Assembly (NCBI GenBank): GCA_025890175.1
Contig: JANPYM010000001.1
Span: 5,474,909 to 5,538,908 of the forward strand
DNA from: Ciborinia camelliae
Lineage: Eukaryota > Ascomycota > Leotiomycetes > Helotiales > Sclerotiniaceae
Direction of reading: 5' to 3'
DNA length: 64,000 nucleotides
Shown here: positions 22,291 to 34,918 of the stretch, in pieces
Position numbering within the stretch: position 1 is the stretch's first letter
How the letters are laid out: every line of letters begins with the position of its first letter
The notes under the pieces: model-generated
Seen by the model: the letters and a program-made list of their open reading frames with translations, nothing else
Told to the model about the DNA's origin: nothing
Databases searched by the model: none
Made by a program: the position numbers and the translations under genes

Positions 22291-22800
22291 AATATACCAA
22301 TGAGAGTATATCCTTTGAGAGCAGATACAATGACTCAATGCGTCCTGTCCCGACACTATTGGATATGCATACTCATTATATATACTTGATGTCTGCCAGT
22401 CGCACATTTCGTAGTACCGGTAATCGACAAGATTGCTGGAAAAACAAATGCAATGGCTCGATGCATTACCTTTGGATTGGACAGCTTCATCATATATTTG
22501 ACATCTGCCAGTTGTACATCTCGCAGTGCAGGTCTTGTGTCTATTTTGTCTTGAATTATCCACACCAATAGCATATCAATTGATATTGCGATATTGAATG
22601 TTGAGGCGTCAATAAGTAACCTGACCTATCTGATTCATTCATGCATTCAATATCTACTAGTCGCATCGTACATCTCGCAATGTCTGTGACAACATTTTTT
22701 GCATTATCAATACCGATATCATATAATCTTGCGAGATTGAATATTGAGGTACCAGCAAGTTGCTCAACCAATTCATTTATTCGACATCTCAACATAAGGT
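22290..22800. repeat. degenerate tandem repeat, units about 110-150 bp
   Basis: A recurring block reads like ATCTGCCAGTTGTACATCTC then GCAGTG. Its three versions are at 22390-22415, 22500-22528 and 22650-22684. Upstream of the first two, TGACTCAATGCG and TGGCTCGATGCA align, and a (G)CGAGATTGAATATTGAGG block repeats near 22590 and 22730. The copies are heavily diverged and non-coding. Confidence 0.45.
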
Positions 22801-24870
22801 CATAATTCCCGGTTCTTGCGCTGATGTGATGGGGAAAGCCACATGGTTAAAATAAATCTGATTTTGATAGGTTCAACTGAATGTTCCGTTGAGGATGAAA
22901 GCTTTTTCCTTCGAACTTAGGCACGCGCGAAGATGTTTCAAAACAGATACTGTTACTGATTTTCTTTGAAAATTTTGTTGATTTCATCCCTAGTAAGGAT
23001 TCCCAACATATATTAGTATCAGTTCACGACCAAGGACAATTTTAGGTTCTTCCCTTGTCATCCCTAATTACATTGAGTAACCTCTGACATTCATACGACA
23101 AAAGGTATGACTCGAATTATGCTCCGAAATTATGAATCAAAAATGTTGCAAGACTGACATAGGCTACAATAATACCTCCATCCACTTCCCTCCTTTCATC
23201 AACAAATTTGCTTGGCTCTGCTCCAACGGAATCATGAAATACTGGGATCCTTCTCGGAAAAGTCAGAAAGCAACCGTGTAGCGAATAACCTACGCGTAGT
23301 CGAAGAGAAACCACTCGGTCGATTGAAATCACGACTCAATTGTCCTTAGTCCAGAGTCTTCATTATCGACACATACCTAGGTAGACCTCATCCTCACTTA
23401 GAGGCTTCTAGGTTATTGGAGTGGAAACCTTTAGCTAATTTCTATGTGTTTCTATGTGTCGATATCGATATGGATACCAAAATCATATCAACAAGAAAAA
23501 GAAAACATCTTCACTGAAACAATTCAAAGGGCCAACCAATCAACAACAAGCGAGGTTGTATGGTGTGAGTCTGAGCCTTGTTTCGTCTCTTCAAGGCCGA
23601 TCACTCGGTAGGTGCTCAGTACTCAGTACGCCACTTAGGTAGGCATTCAGCTCGGTGCACTACTATTCTTACTGGGCAAGGAAAGAACTGATGGAATTAC
23701 CGTAGCTCATACAGTATCGAATAACCTCAGTTTATGGTATTGCACCATGCCTTTTTCTTGTATTGTAAGGTTAAAAGTTAAGAGTATCATGCTGTCACGT
23801 GGTGGCAAACCGAGGGGTATTTTAGTAGGTAGTACCTAGGTACCTACACCATCACCGTATATCACCGTATATTCCTTCCATCATCAAGGATATATATCAT
23901 ATGGACCGCATGTCAATATAAACCATTCCAACAATTCCAACAATTCCAACAATAATAACAATACGAACATCATCAAGTTTATCATCAATTCGTTTATTTC
24001 CACCGTTGCACCAAAGAAATGTTTGCTAGCTTTGTTTTAGCCATTCGCAATTCATATCATAACCTCAATTTCCTCCTGGGCCAGTATCAAACCACGAGAG
24101 ACGACATATTGCCTTGGAATATTTCAAATTGGACCTCCCAAACAATTCTACAAGACTATTGTATAGTCATATATAGAATATAAGAAGAATCATCCTCCAC
24201 GTTAATCTAGGTCCGTAAGGTTACTGGTGAAGGTATCCCGTCACCAAATGTCTCACAAATTTTCAAAGGTCCACAAACCATACGTACAATATAGCATTCT
24301 TCAGTATTCAACAATTTGGATCCCAATTCGACGAATGCGCCACGATGATATTGACGATTGATATGCTGCTATAGCTGCAAAGAGGATACAGCTAGCCAAA
24401 AATGTTATCGTGAATGGTCTTTCGGTGCTATGCGCCATACAGCATCGCGATGGGCCGTACGAGTGAGTGGATGGAAATTTGTTGATAGTCCCTAAAACAA
24501 CCCATAAATCTCAATTGTCTTTGTTGCCTCTGTTACGGATAGCAGTCTCATCCAGATTTCGTATTTATTCGGCGTAAAGATAATATTCAACATTCTTCTT
24601 GTGCGAAACGAAAAGCGCGATACAATCAACTGAAAAGCTCTCTCTCCGCAAAGCCTCCAACGGGATCATGCTGGAATACGATTAAGGCCTTTACTCCGCG
24701 GACCAAACGAATTTTCGAACCACTTCCAGCCTTAGCCTCCACCCCAAATCGCGAATTTGAAATACAACTCCGTTCCAATAATTTCTGCCACGGAAACATA
24801 GTAATGAAAGCAGTTACTATTTTCTCCCCTTTTCGACATGATTGTCATAATTTTCACTCGGTGGAATGTG
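22801..24870. other. intergenic region
   Basis: About 2 kb with no supported gene. It contains short microsatellite-like runs (CAACAATTCCAACAATTCCA at about 23930) and TACCTAGGTA motifs near 23380 and 23830. It lies past the 3' end of the leftward regulator gene. Confidence 0.5.
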
Positions 24871-27148
24871 TTACTTGGTGCTGCGCAAATTCAGGATACG
24901 CATGAGATTTTGTGCACCCATTTCCTCCTGTGAAAGCTCTGAATCCTGTGGCAACATTGATATTCCGTAGGGGATCCTAGGAAATCCTGCAGCGGCATGT
25001 GCCATCCAATCAGAGCGGAAGTTTGGGGAAAGTCTCTTCACAATTGCTTCGACTGGTTGGGCATAAGTGGAGTTGGAACATGCATTGAGAGCATCATCCA
25101 AAAAAAACGTTGGCGTACGACTTCGGCGATGAAAGAGATCATTCAGTTCATTTGGCAATGGGACCACAGTCTTCCTGATAGTTTCTTGAAACATTGTCAT
25201 CAATACACCAGCTACAAAGAAACCACTTCGAGACTCTGTCAAGATATCAGTAGTTAATTTTATGGATGTCATCCCATCTCTTCCAAATTCTCTATCGGCT
25301 TCTGGAAAAGATTGGACCAGGACTTCTGTCAGATATAAGATAGCGAATATCTGGGAAACAGGCTGGTAACGACATGTATATTGAAATCTATATCGATCAT
25401 CGATGAGGCTGAGACCCTCTTGTGCATGCTGCCAGACAAGAGGGCCAACAAGCGATACTTCCAAATTGAGTATCGGCCGTAAAAGCTGAACTGCTGTTGT
25501 AGCATACAGTATACTGAGTGGTTAGTCAGTGCGCTATCATACAGCGGAGTAAAATACTGGGTCTTACTGCAGTGAGAGCACATGCGGCAGCATTTGGAGG
25601 TCTTTTCTACCTGTGCTAGCAATCTTTTCCGGGAGATTCTCACGCCAAGTCAATAGCCTTCGATAAATCGTCAACATGTCTCCAGCATATATCGGAGAGT
25701 TGTTCGTATCATAAAGCAGAATCGTAGCGTCGTGAATGATATCAATAAGCTTTGATTTTTCACGATTGGTTGTTGCTGTGAGGCAGCGCCATGTTGGTTC
25801 ACCTGTGAAGTCATCAGGTACTCGATATACCTTCCAGCTGAGCTGGTCAACTTCATCTTCCCAACTCTTAATTTCATCGGCAAATTGGGTTGGCTGTAGC
25901 TCTGGTATAAAGGCTGGTGCGACCTTGAAGGTTATCTGGGCCCACTCGCTGAGGACGTCAGTTATGATATCAGGCGGATTGAATTAATCGACAGTCTGGA
26001 TACTCACACATTCAAACTATTAATGCCTCTGACCGTCTCCCTCCAGATTTGTCGATAATCGGCGTCATCATTGTCTCTGGGCCTGAGGCTCTCCATAGAT
26101 CTGCTTGCGACCTTCAAGTATGCCGAACCAATTAGTCCTTGTCCTTGTGCACAGAGTACCAAGAACATGACCGCAAAGGCTTGGATATTTGTTAAGCTCT
26201 TATCTTCGGGATTGATACTACCCCTAACAAAGTCACAGAATTGGACGCCCATTTCCTTGTAGTCAACATCATCGTTCTCCCCACTGGTGTGCAGATAGCA
26301 TGCCATGGCACAGATAGCATTAAACAGGCTATGAGAGCAGAATGCGTGCGATCCATCTCGCATACTTTTTATAAAATGTCCTTCGTCAAATAAAGGGTGG
26401 AATGGGTGGACCCATGTGAAGTACAAGGCAATCAAATGGTCGGTAACTTTGTAATCATCTGTAATTGTTGTCCAAGAGATAGGGAAACCAGATGGGTCAT
26501 TCTCAGCCTCATTATCAGAGTCCCCGAATGCAGATTGTTGAGAACCAGCATCGGCATCTATGGACTCTAGCCACTGTGCTATGCTTGGGATCGAATCTTT
26601 CTTCTTGATACGCTCGAGAATCTCACGCTCATGCTCGTTGTCGGTGTTTTCCGCAAGACATTTGAAGATATTTTCCGCCATATGCTTGATAGCATGGCTC
26701 TCTTTAAGGTCGTTCACCAACAATATCTTCACATTCTTGGTATGTGGTTCGTAAACACAATGATCCGGGGGAATCCTTTTGCCATTACAACGACCACAAG
26801 GTTTTTCACCATCGCACTGGGTAGAATTTGGTTAACAGGCATCCATGTTGGGCTTTAAAGTCACAATGAAAGTCCATCAGACTTGTCCAGATGATATTGG
26901 GGATCACCTACCTTTTGTCGAGCCTTTTTACATAGCTTGCAAGCGTTTGTAGTTATTGATAATGGCTGTCTCCTCTTTTTTGTAGCATTATTCGCCTTTC
27001 CCGCTTTCTTATCGGGAGGCGCAGTGGGTGCAGTATTTGAACTTGTTGTGTCTGGTGTGATCCTTTTATTATTATTATTCGTATTGTTTGGAGTACTGTC
27101 ATGATTATTATTGTTAGGACAAATGGGACGAAGTTCGGGCGTCGTCAT
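24871..27148 (-). CDS. Zn(II)2Cys6 transcription factor with fungal_trans domain
   Basis: Four exons: 26912-27148, 26008-26816, 25568-25948 and 24871-25513, giving 689 aa. The N-terminus is Asn/Thr-rich, followed by a basic patch (KKRRQPLSITTNA). The zinc cluster is complete: Cys70, 73, 80, 86, 89 and 99 (ACKLCKKARQK, then CDGEKPCGRC). Intron 1 falls exactly before Cys80. The fungal-specific transcription factor domain starts near residue 200 (DHLIALYFTWVHPFHPLFDE, then GSHAFCSHSLFNAICAMACY) and continues through WRCLTATTNREKSKL. The last intron junction restores LSLHILYATTAVQLLRPIL, the usual helix of this domain. It should be a nuclear, sequence-specific regulator. Its targets are unknown, and neighbours give no pathway. 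Confidence 0.92.
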
Positions 27149-30063
27149 TATGGCGGTGAATAAGACGTGGTTTCAAGACCTCCGAATGATTCGTATCTTG
27201 AAGTTAAGGGACGTGCGAGAAACAAAAGCGGCGATATTAGGATTTCGTTGTGAAGGCGATATAGCAATGGATTTTGTTGTGAAGACGATACAGCAATACA
27301 CTTGTTAGGCCCAAAATGAAAGAGAAGGTGAACCGAGAAGCGAGTTGAGGGCATACAAAGTTCCGAATGGTCACACCACACACAAACCTATTTTTTGACA
27401 ATTTTGTTAGCAACTGCACATATATATACTACGTGGTGCTCAAAAACAGGGACCTCGAAGACTTGCAGAGAAGAGGTGCAGATTTCAAAATATGAAGTAA
27501 CAATCCTCATCTATCGCATTGATAGGATTGGATGATGAAGAGGTGTGGAGGACAGGAAAGGCTACGTCGTTCTGTTACTTTTGGTATCGAAAACATCTGT
27601 CCAGGCAATCAGGAATTCGTCCAAATCTCATCCCAAAGGGAATGTAAAGTTTTGTCATTATTGATGTCTCAAATAAGTGATGGGCAACTGTTGTTAGATT
27701 TCAGGTGTGCCTCACCTACAGACACTACTTGGCTGTAGTCTGTGGGCATTTCAAGAACACTATACCTGCCATGGATGACTTATTTGTGTCAGATTAGGGA
27801 ATTGGGGGATTAGTACCAAATTTAATGCCAGTGACTACTAAGGGTTCCCATAGAGCATGGAATTTTAAAATGTCAGGAGGCTCGTTTACCATCAGACAAT
27901 TACTAAATCACCAGATTGATGAGCCGCGCAACTGTAGTTTAGCTCACTATGAAGATTGTCATGATGGAGTTTAAGTCCTGATACGACACGATTGATTTTG
28001 GAGAGTTTCAAGTCTTTATTGTACATCAGGGATTAACTGGGCTCCTTTTGCCCAAGAACTTTGGTGTACATTTGAAATGATGAACGCTTGGGTCTGATGA
28101 CCTGCATCATGCTTCGTCACTTTCTAAGGACTTTCGAAGGAGCTACGATTCTAAGATATATCCAGTCTTCCAGTGGTCAATATTTTTTAAAAATTTCCCA
28201 GGACAGCATAAGCATGTCACCAACATGCTGATTTTTAGATGAGAGAAACATCTTTACTTTCTTCATCATTCATTTGCAGGGACGAAGGTACCATATAAGT
28301 CGTCTATCGAAATGACGTTGAATGTTCATTGCCACAATCAAACGACGAGATTCGGAGTCGAGTCCGCCTCCGGCGATAAGTTATTGGATGACGAGATATA
28401 CAAATACTTTTTACACCTATGTGAACAGAAAAGCTGCATACAAACGCAGAGAAAAGCAATGACTTAGCTGAATACTTTTGTGATATTTATGTGATCATTT
28501 CCACAGAAGTTTTAATATATAAGACTGTTGCTGCCTCCATATCAGCTTCGCCCTCTCCCCACAAAAGAAATAGAGGAAACCGCGTTGAATCACGTGCCCT
28601 TTGTTCAAGTTCAAGGTTCTGGAATCCTTCTAGAATCTAGAATCTGGCTGGGAATTCTCCGCGTGAAAGTTTTGGCGCCTGTGGCACCGAGATCTGAAGA
28701 TGATCTTAGAAGTCTTCGCGGAACTCAAATGATTCTACCGAAGAGTCTAACTGTTTTAGTCCATAGTATTTCTGCCAGGTAGTTTATCGCGGGCTTTCAG
28801 GTTTGGAACAATTGACTTACCTTGCTCGCCAAACACTTTTAGTAAAGAAGCTACTTGTACAAGACTACAGCCTTTCTTACGGCCCTGAAGATGTGGCATA
28901 ATCATGACAAAATCTATTAAGTCTTCTAGATACTCTAGTGTTAAATGGTTATTTCACTTTGGATTTCAACTTATGACATAGATAGACTGTCGCATTTCAA
29001 CATAGATAGGTTAGTAGCTGACAGCGTTTGTGGCTCAGTTAAGACGAGAAAGCGATGTGGAGAATGGGAATCACGAGCTGGTAGGAAGCTATGATTCGTG
29101 CGGTTGTTGCCATTGGTACTGGCGAGGGGCTGGACTATGGAGAAGATACTCATGCATATTCAATTTGGATATCGGAGATACGGACCTGCGGAGAGGATAG
29201 ATCAGCATCACTATGTATGATTGGATGATATGGTAAAGTAAGAGCTCGAACTTTCATGATACTTATCGTTGTCTGAATAATAGAGCATGAATGGAGATGG
29301 ACATGGGAATATGCACCTACATCTATTAGTATAGTAGTAAGATTGATACTACAAGAAAATCGAAGGCATTCGCGAATTTGCGGCATTTCTGTTTTGGAGC
29401 GAGCTACTAGTTGGTGTGTGCATCTCGCATGGCTTGTGGGATGTATGGCTGAGAACTGGAAAATGGATGGTTAAAGAATATGCAGTGAAGGAGTGGAGAG
29501 ACTAATACAGATGGTGTCATGATGAGGGGATTCAGAATCAGAGGGTCGGAGAGAATGCATCGGAGACATGTGCGTTGCTTAGTCTGTTGTTACTGGGCGC
29601 GAGATCAGACGATATGACGATAGTGCGGCTGTGGATTCGGTTGGGTAGCTTGGGCTAGAAGGTTCATGTATTCATGTATTTTGGGCGTGGATCTTTCATA
29701 TCTATACATGCATCGGTGTCACGACTCAGAGACCCTGAATTCGGGATCAAAAAAGCATGGATGTGGCGTCGCTTGGACTGGATGGGATTCGATGATTGGC
29801 AGATGGAGCGAAAATGGCCGGGGGGGATGCTGCATTTGATTTGGATTTCGAAATCGTGGATTTTGGCCTCGCGTGGTGTTAAATTCACGTTTTCTTTTTC
29901 TTCCCTTCATTCCGGTTCCGATGGTAGGCGTTGGGTTTTGATGGATGGAAAATTCGTCGGGGAGTCGGTCCTCGTACCGGTGGTAGGAATCTTGCGTCTG
30001 CGTGGTTGCGTGCATCATCATTGGGGCCTTCGTATTATTGGGTGGAGCACCTAGGGGGCGTGT
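27149..30063. other. long gene-poor region upstream of the Zn2Cys6 regulator
   Basis: About 2.9 kb with only short, unsupported ORFs (27532-27738, 28528-28782, 29664-30126 on either strand). The first part is the regulator promoter. The stretch from 29500 to 30060 is G-rich on the plus strand. I see no domain, RNA gene or clear repeat. Confidence 0.45.
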
Positions 30064-31774
30064 CTTATCGGGCTGTGCAAATGGAAAAGCTGGGGTATAG
30101 GGGATAAAGGTCGCTTGGATGCTCATTTATTGGTTCGGGGCGTGGATTCGATGGTGCGTGGTTGGTTTGCTATTTTTGGGGGGGCCTTTAGGGGACTTGG
30201 AGATGGGGAATGGAGAATGGGAGATGAAGGGTTGAAGGGATTTTTTTTTTCTTTGTTGGGGTTTGTTGCGCTTTTTTTCGGCTGCTTTTTGTCGCTCGTT
30301 TGCTCATTCAAACAAAGCTTGTTGGATTTTCGATGTTCAACATAAAAGTGATATATATGAGTACTAGATACTTTTATATATTAACGAAATACACCTGGTA
30401 GGAATGGTTGGTTTGCTATTTTTGGGGGGGCCTTTAGGGGACTTGGAGATGGGGAATGGGGAATGGGAGATGGGGGGTTGGAGGGATTTCTTTTTGTTAG
30501 GGTTTGTTGCGATTTTTTTCGGCTGCTCTTTATTGTTCGCTTGCTTATTTAAGCGAGGCTCGTTGGATTTTCGATATCCAGTATAAAAATGATGTATATG
30601 GATACTGGGTACTTTTATATGTTAACGAAATACACCTGGTGGGAATGGTTGGTTTGTATAGGTAGGTACGGTAGGTACGAATGATGTGGGAAGAGAATAA
30701 CCTTTATATTCATATAGAGAGATGGAGGGAGGATAATCGACAAGACAAAGCTTCACGCAGCAGACAGACAGAGAGATAGATAGATATCTTGAACTGATCT
30801 TGGATGTAGAACTAATAAAAGTGGTAAGATTCAAATTCAAGTTTTTAGATGAGAAACGATTGCGCAATCTAGTAATCAAATCAAGGTTCCGAGAAATTCC
30901 TTTTCTTTTGCGTGTTTTGGGGGATTGGGTTGGATTGGTTAATACCTACCTATCTATCCTATCCTATCGTTGATGGACCCGGACTTGGATTTGGGTTAAT
31001 TTTAGATTTGGTTTATGAGTGTAATTGTAACTGTATAAGTATATGGATCAATGATGTACATACATACGCAGTGCTTCCTGTGGTTGATTTGATGGCGGGA
31101 TTTCTTTACCTACATACATACATACCTAGGCAAGTAGGTCATGGGTAGAAGAGGGAAGGGAAGGGGGGATATCGTGTGAGGCTGGAGGATGGAGGCTTTG
31201 ATTGATCGGTCTTTGAGTATGTATCTACAGTAGGTAGGTATCTACTTTTCTACTTAGGTACATGGGCTATCACTTACTTGATTTTTGGGCATTTTGCTGG
31301 GATGTCGGATGTATGTACGAAAGTTTGTATTTGGGCTTGTTAGGTTGGTTGGTTGGTTGGTTGGTTGGTAGGCAGGTGTTGTAATGGATAGATACCTAGT
31401 ATATAGTATTATTATTACAAAAAGTTGTTCAGGTGGATGAATGTGAGTCCCCAAACAAAGAACCGACAAAGAGGTGAGTTTTTTAAATATCGAAGCTTGA
31501 TACTTGGATCCAAGGCCAGGCTTAGAGTTATATATATTATGTAATGTTATAATCCCATCTTCTCTATGGATACACTTGTATCTTCTTTTCTTTTTTTCTT
31601 ATATGTGCATGTATAAATATAGCTGCTAACAAGCAATTTTTTCAACTGTTACAGTTACGGTACCAAGTAGGATATATGGGGAAATATAATAATGTGTGTG
31701 TCATGTTTAAGTTTCTTTAGCGTGTCTTACTTTGATGCCTAGGTAGATATAGGAGGTATAGGAGGGAGGTATCA
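30064..31774. repeat. copy 1 of a large duplication flanking an N gap
   Basis: This 1711-base stretch, starting CTTATCGGGCTGTGC and ending GGGAGGTATCA, is repeated almost exactly at 31785-33252 after ten Ns. The difference is one extra 246-base internal unit in this copy and small homopolymer changes (for example four against six T near 30914/32391). Short ORFs are identical in both copies because the DNA is, not because of selection. It contains ATAC/TACC microsatellites and a (TTGG)n run at about 31345-31370. Confidence 0.85.
30161..30652. repeat. tandem pair of 246-bp units
   Basis: Unit one begins GTTGGTTTGCTATTTTTGGG at 30161, and unit two begins identically at 30407. Both end with TTAACGAAATACACCTGGT. 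Unit one has diverged (GGTTTGTTGCGC against GGTTTGTTGCGA, GATGTTCAACAT against GATATCCAGTAT). The second large copy beyond the gap carries only one unit, and its sequence matches unit two. Confidence 0.8.
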
Positions 31775-31784
31775 NNNNNNNNNN
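31775..31784. other. assembly gap (10 N)
   Basis: Ten N bases separate the two copies of the 1.5-1.7-kb duplication. A fixed 10-N spacer suggests a scaffolding join, not a measured gap. Confidence 0.95.
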
Positions 31785-33252
31785 CTTATCGGGCTGTGCA
31801 AATGGAAAAGCTGGGGTATAGGGGATAAAGGTCGCTTGGATGCTCATTTATTGGTTCGGGGCGTGGATTCGATGGTGCGTGGTTGGTTTGCTATTTTTGG
31901 GGGGGCCTTTAGGGGACTTGGAGATGGGGAATGGGGAATGGGAGATGGGGGGTTGGAGGGATTTCTTTTTGTTAGGGTTTGTTGCGATTTTTTTCGGCTG
32001 CTCTTTATTGTTCGCTTGCTTATTTAAGCGAGGCTCGTTGGATTTTCGATATCCAGTATAAAAATGATGTATATGGATACTGGGTACTTTTATATGTTAA
32101 CGAAATACACCTGGTGGGAATGGTTGGTTTGTATAGGTAGGTACGGTAGGTACGAATGATGTGGGAAGAGAATAACCTTTATATTCATATAGAGAGATGG
32201 AGGGAGGATAATCGACAAGACAAAGCTTCACGCAGCAGACAGACAGAGAGATAGATAGATATCTTGAACTGATCTTGGATGTAGAACTAATAAAAGTGGT
32301 AAGATTCAAATTCAAGTTTTTAGATGAGAAACGATTGCGCAATCTAGTAATCAAATCAAGGTTCCGAGAAATTCCTTTTCTTTTGCGTGTTTTTTGGGGG
32401 ATTGGGTTGGATTGGTTAATACCTACCTATCTATCCTATCCTATCGTTGATGGACCCGGACTTGGATTTGGGTTAATTTTAGATTTGGTTTATGAGTGTA
32501 ATTGTAACTGTATAAGTATATGGATCAATGATGTACATACATACGCAGTGCTTCCTGTGGTTGATTTGATGGCGGGATTTCTTTACCTACATACATACAT
32601 ACCTAGGCAAGTAGGTCATGGGTAGAAGAGGGAAGGGAAGGGGGGGATATCGTGTGAGGCTGGAGGATGGAGGCTTTGATTGATCGGTCTTTGAGTATGT
32701 ATCTACAGTAGGTAGGTATCTACTTTTCTACTTAGGTACATGGGCTATCACTTACTTGATTTTTGGGCATTTTGCTGGGATGTCGGATGTATGTACGAAA
32801 GTTTGTATTTGGGCTTGTTAGGTTGGTTGGTTGGTTGGTTGGTTGGTAGGCAGGTGTTGTAATGGATAGATACCTAGTATATAGTATTATTATTACAAAA
32901 AGTTGTTCAGGTGGATGAATGTGAGTCCCCAAACAAAGAACCGACAAAGAGGTGAGTTTTTTAAATATCGAAGCTTGATACTTGGATCCAAGGCCAGGCT
33001 TAGAGTTATATATATTATGTAATGTTATAATCCCATCTTCTCTATGGATACACTTGTATCTTCTTTTCTTTTTTTCTTATATGTGCATGTATAAATATAG
33101 CTGCTAACAAGCAATTTTTTCAACTGTTACAGTTACGGTACCAAGTAGGATATATGGGGAAATATAATAATGTGTGTGTCATGTTTAAGTTTCTTTAGCG
33201 TGTCTTACTTTGATGCCTAGGTAGATATAGGAGGTATAGGAGGGAGGTATCA
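31785..33252. repeat. copy 2 of the large duplication flanking the N gap
   Basis: 1468 bases. The length equals copy 1 minus one 246-base unit plus three homopolymer bases. It is otherwise base-for-base the same by eye, and continues into unique sequence (TTCAGTAAGTGTCC) at 33253. Confidence 0.85.
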
Positions 33253-34051
33253 TTCAGTAAGTGTCCAGGCCCGTTGAAGTGTCTAAGAAATTGAGGCTGA
33301 GATTTATATATGTGTAGAATATAGATGGGTAGGTACCTAGAATGTATGGATCTATGGATGTATGGATATATAAGATGATGATTTATGGAGATTTTAGGGA
33401 TATGGAATATGGGTATGAGTAGGTATGTATGTATGTATGGCTGGCTATAATGATCAATGTTTGAGTTGGAAATCGGATGATATTGGATTAATCAGAATGG
33501 GTATATTTTATATTGGGTATCGGTTGTTAGGGGTAGGTATGTTTAGACTGGTAGGAGGATGGAGATTGGTTGGGGATGGATGGGGATTACCTTGGTATGT
33601 GTGAGTGTGAGTGTTGTGTACGACCAATTTAGACGAGATAGGGGAGTGGAGAGAGATTCTAGATTTGTTTGGTTAGAATGTGTTGCACGAGATTGGATGG
33701 AAATGTACTTAGGTAAGATTACCATTGGTCTAGACTCTATGGAGCACTCAGTATTGGTCAAGAATATATGGTGGAGTTTTCAGAGCGTACCTTACTGTGT
33801 ATGTTTCATGTACTTTGATGATAATGATGTTCTGTTAGATAGGTAGGTAGGTAAAGTAGGTGTGCATGATTGTCGATTTTTGTGTTTTATACTTGTACAA
33901 CTTTTTTGTTATTTCTCTCGAGTAATTTACATAATGATGGAGTTTGTAGCATTTCCTACATTCTGCGATACATGGACACTCCTCATTTCCTTCAACCGCA
34001 AAGTATATGCAAGTAGGATAACTACACTCCTCTTCCCCGTCTTTAAAAGTT
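33253..34051. other. intergenic region
   Basis: About 800 bases of AT- and G-rich DNA downstream of MRP21, with ATGTATGG microsatellite stretches at 33340-33440. Short ORFs at 33543-33846 have no features. Confidence 0.5.
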
Positions 34052-34918
34052 CTACCATCCTTGATTCTTCAACTGTTTCACTCTCCCCACAATCCCCTTG
34101 AACCCAGCCATAAAGTTAGCCCTCCATCTCTGTCGATGAAGTCTCTTTCTCTTCATGCCACCTCTCTCGTGGAATCTCTGATTACTATGATCATTTCGCA
34201 CTTTGTTCGTTGCACACGAAGCTTCTAACATTCGAATCCCCCGCGATAAATCGATATTGGATTTGATATCAAAAGTTCGGCCCGTGCGGGGCGAAAGTCG
34301 CATAGCGGCTCGTTGTCTCGATGGTAGGGGCATTAATAAATTGGCGGTATCTTTCATGAAATCATCGCTCGACTTCCCGGTTTTCTTACTTGGAAATTGC
34401 ATTTTTCCAAATGGTGAATCCAATGCCGAAAAGCGTGGGATGGAGGGATTGGTTAGAGAGGGTTGGGTTAAAGAGGGATTGCTTATTCGTTGGAGGAGAG
34501 ATGTGGATTTGAGTTGAGAGGATCGGTAGGGTTCGGGGGAGGTCGCTCGCTTCTCCAATTGCGCTGAGGAGGATTTGAAGCGCGAGGGAGGTTTTATCCA
34601 TGAAAGAGTTTGGCTGATGGATTCGGTGCTGAGCGATTCGAGGGTATCTTCTTTGGGGGTGTGCGGGGATGCGGGGGAGGCATTGGAGGTTTCTGGGGTT
34701 GATGGTGAAGGTGAGGAGGATGGGGACGTTTCTGAAGTGAACGGCGCTCGTGTAGTGGGTTCGGGGATGATTGCAGATGATCGTGATGTTATAGAGAATG
34801 CCCGATGGGTGATGTGAGTTCTTATTACGTTCTGTCCATTGGATTGAAATAGTTGGGCGAAGGATAAATCTCTAACACTCGACCGAAATACGGCAGTTCC
34901 AATACGTCTTAACTCCAT
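34052..34918 (-). CDS. MRP21: mitochondrial ribosomal protein bS21m (Mrp21)
   Basis: A single exon of 288 aa. Only the last 75 residues or so are the bS21 domain: NKVRNDHSNQRFHERGGMKR, then KRLHRQRWRANFMAGFKGIV and a terminal NQGW. The motif FHERxGxKRKRL...RWR is typical of bS21/Mrp21. The N-terminus (MELRRIGTAVFRSSVRDLSF) is basic and amphipathic, fitting a mitochondrial presequence. A long Ser/Pro/Thr-rich linker (about 45-200) is common in fungal Mrp21. It is part of the small mitoribosomal subunit. It is divergent from the RBM25-like gene with 335 bases between start codons. Confidence 0.9.
   Translation of the reverse strand: MELRRIGTAVFRSSVRDLSFAQLFQSNGQNVIRTHITHRAFSITSRSSAIIPEPTTRAPFTSETSPSSSPSPSTPETSNASPASPHTPKEDTLESLSTESISQTLSWIKPPSRFKSSSAQLEKRATSPEPYRSSQLKSTSLLQRISNPSLTQPSLTNPSIPRFSALDSPFGKMQFPSKKTGKSSDDFMKDTANLLMPLPSRQRAAMRLSPRTGRTFDIKSNIDLSRGIRMLEASCATNKVRNDHSNQRFHERGGMKRKRLHRQRWRANFMAGFKGIVGRVKQLKNQGW

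Noticed and set aside
29664..30126. Overlapping ORFs of 126 and 135 codons on opposite strands
   Set aside because: No signal peptide, domain or splice context; low-complexity G-rich DNA favours long chance frames.
30622..32947. Pairs of identical short ORFs (30622-30879 with 32097-32354; 31254-31469 with 32732-32947)
   Set aside because: Identity comes from the duplicated DNA around the gap, not from protein conservation.
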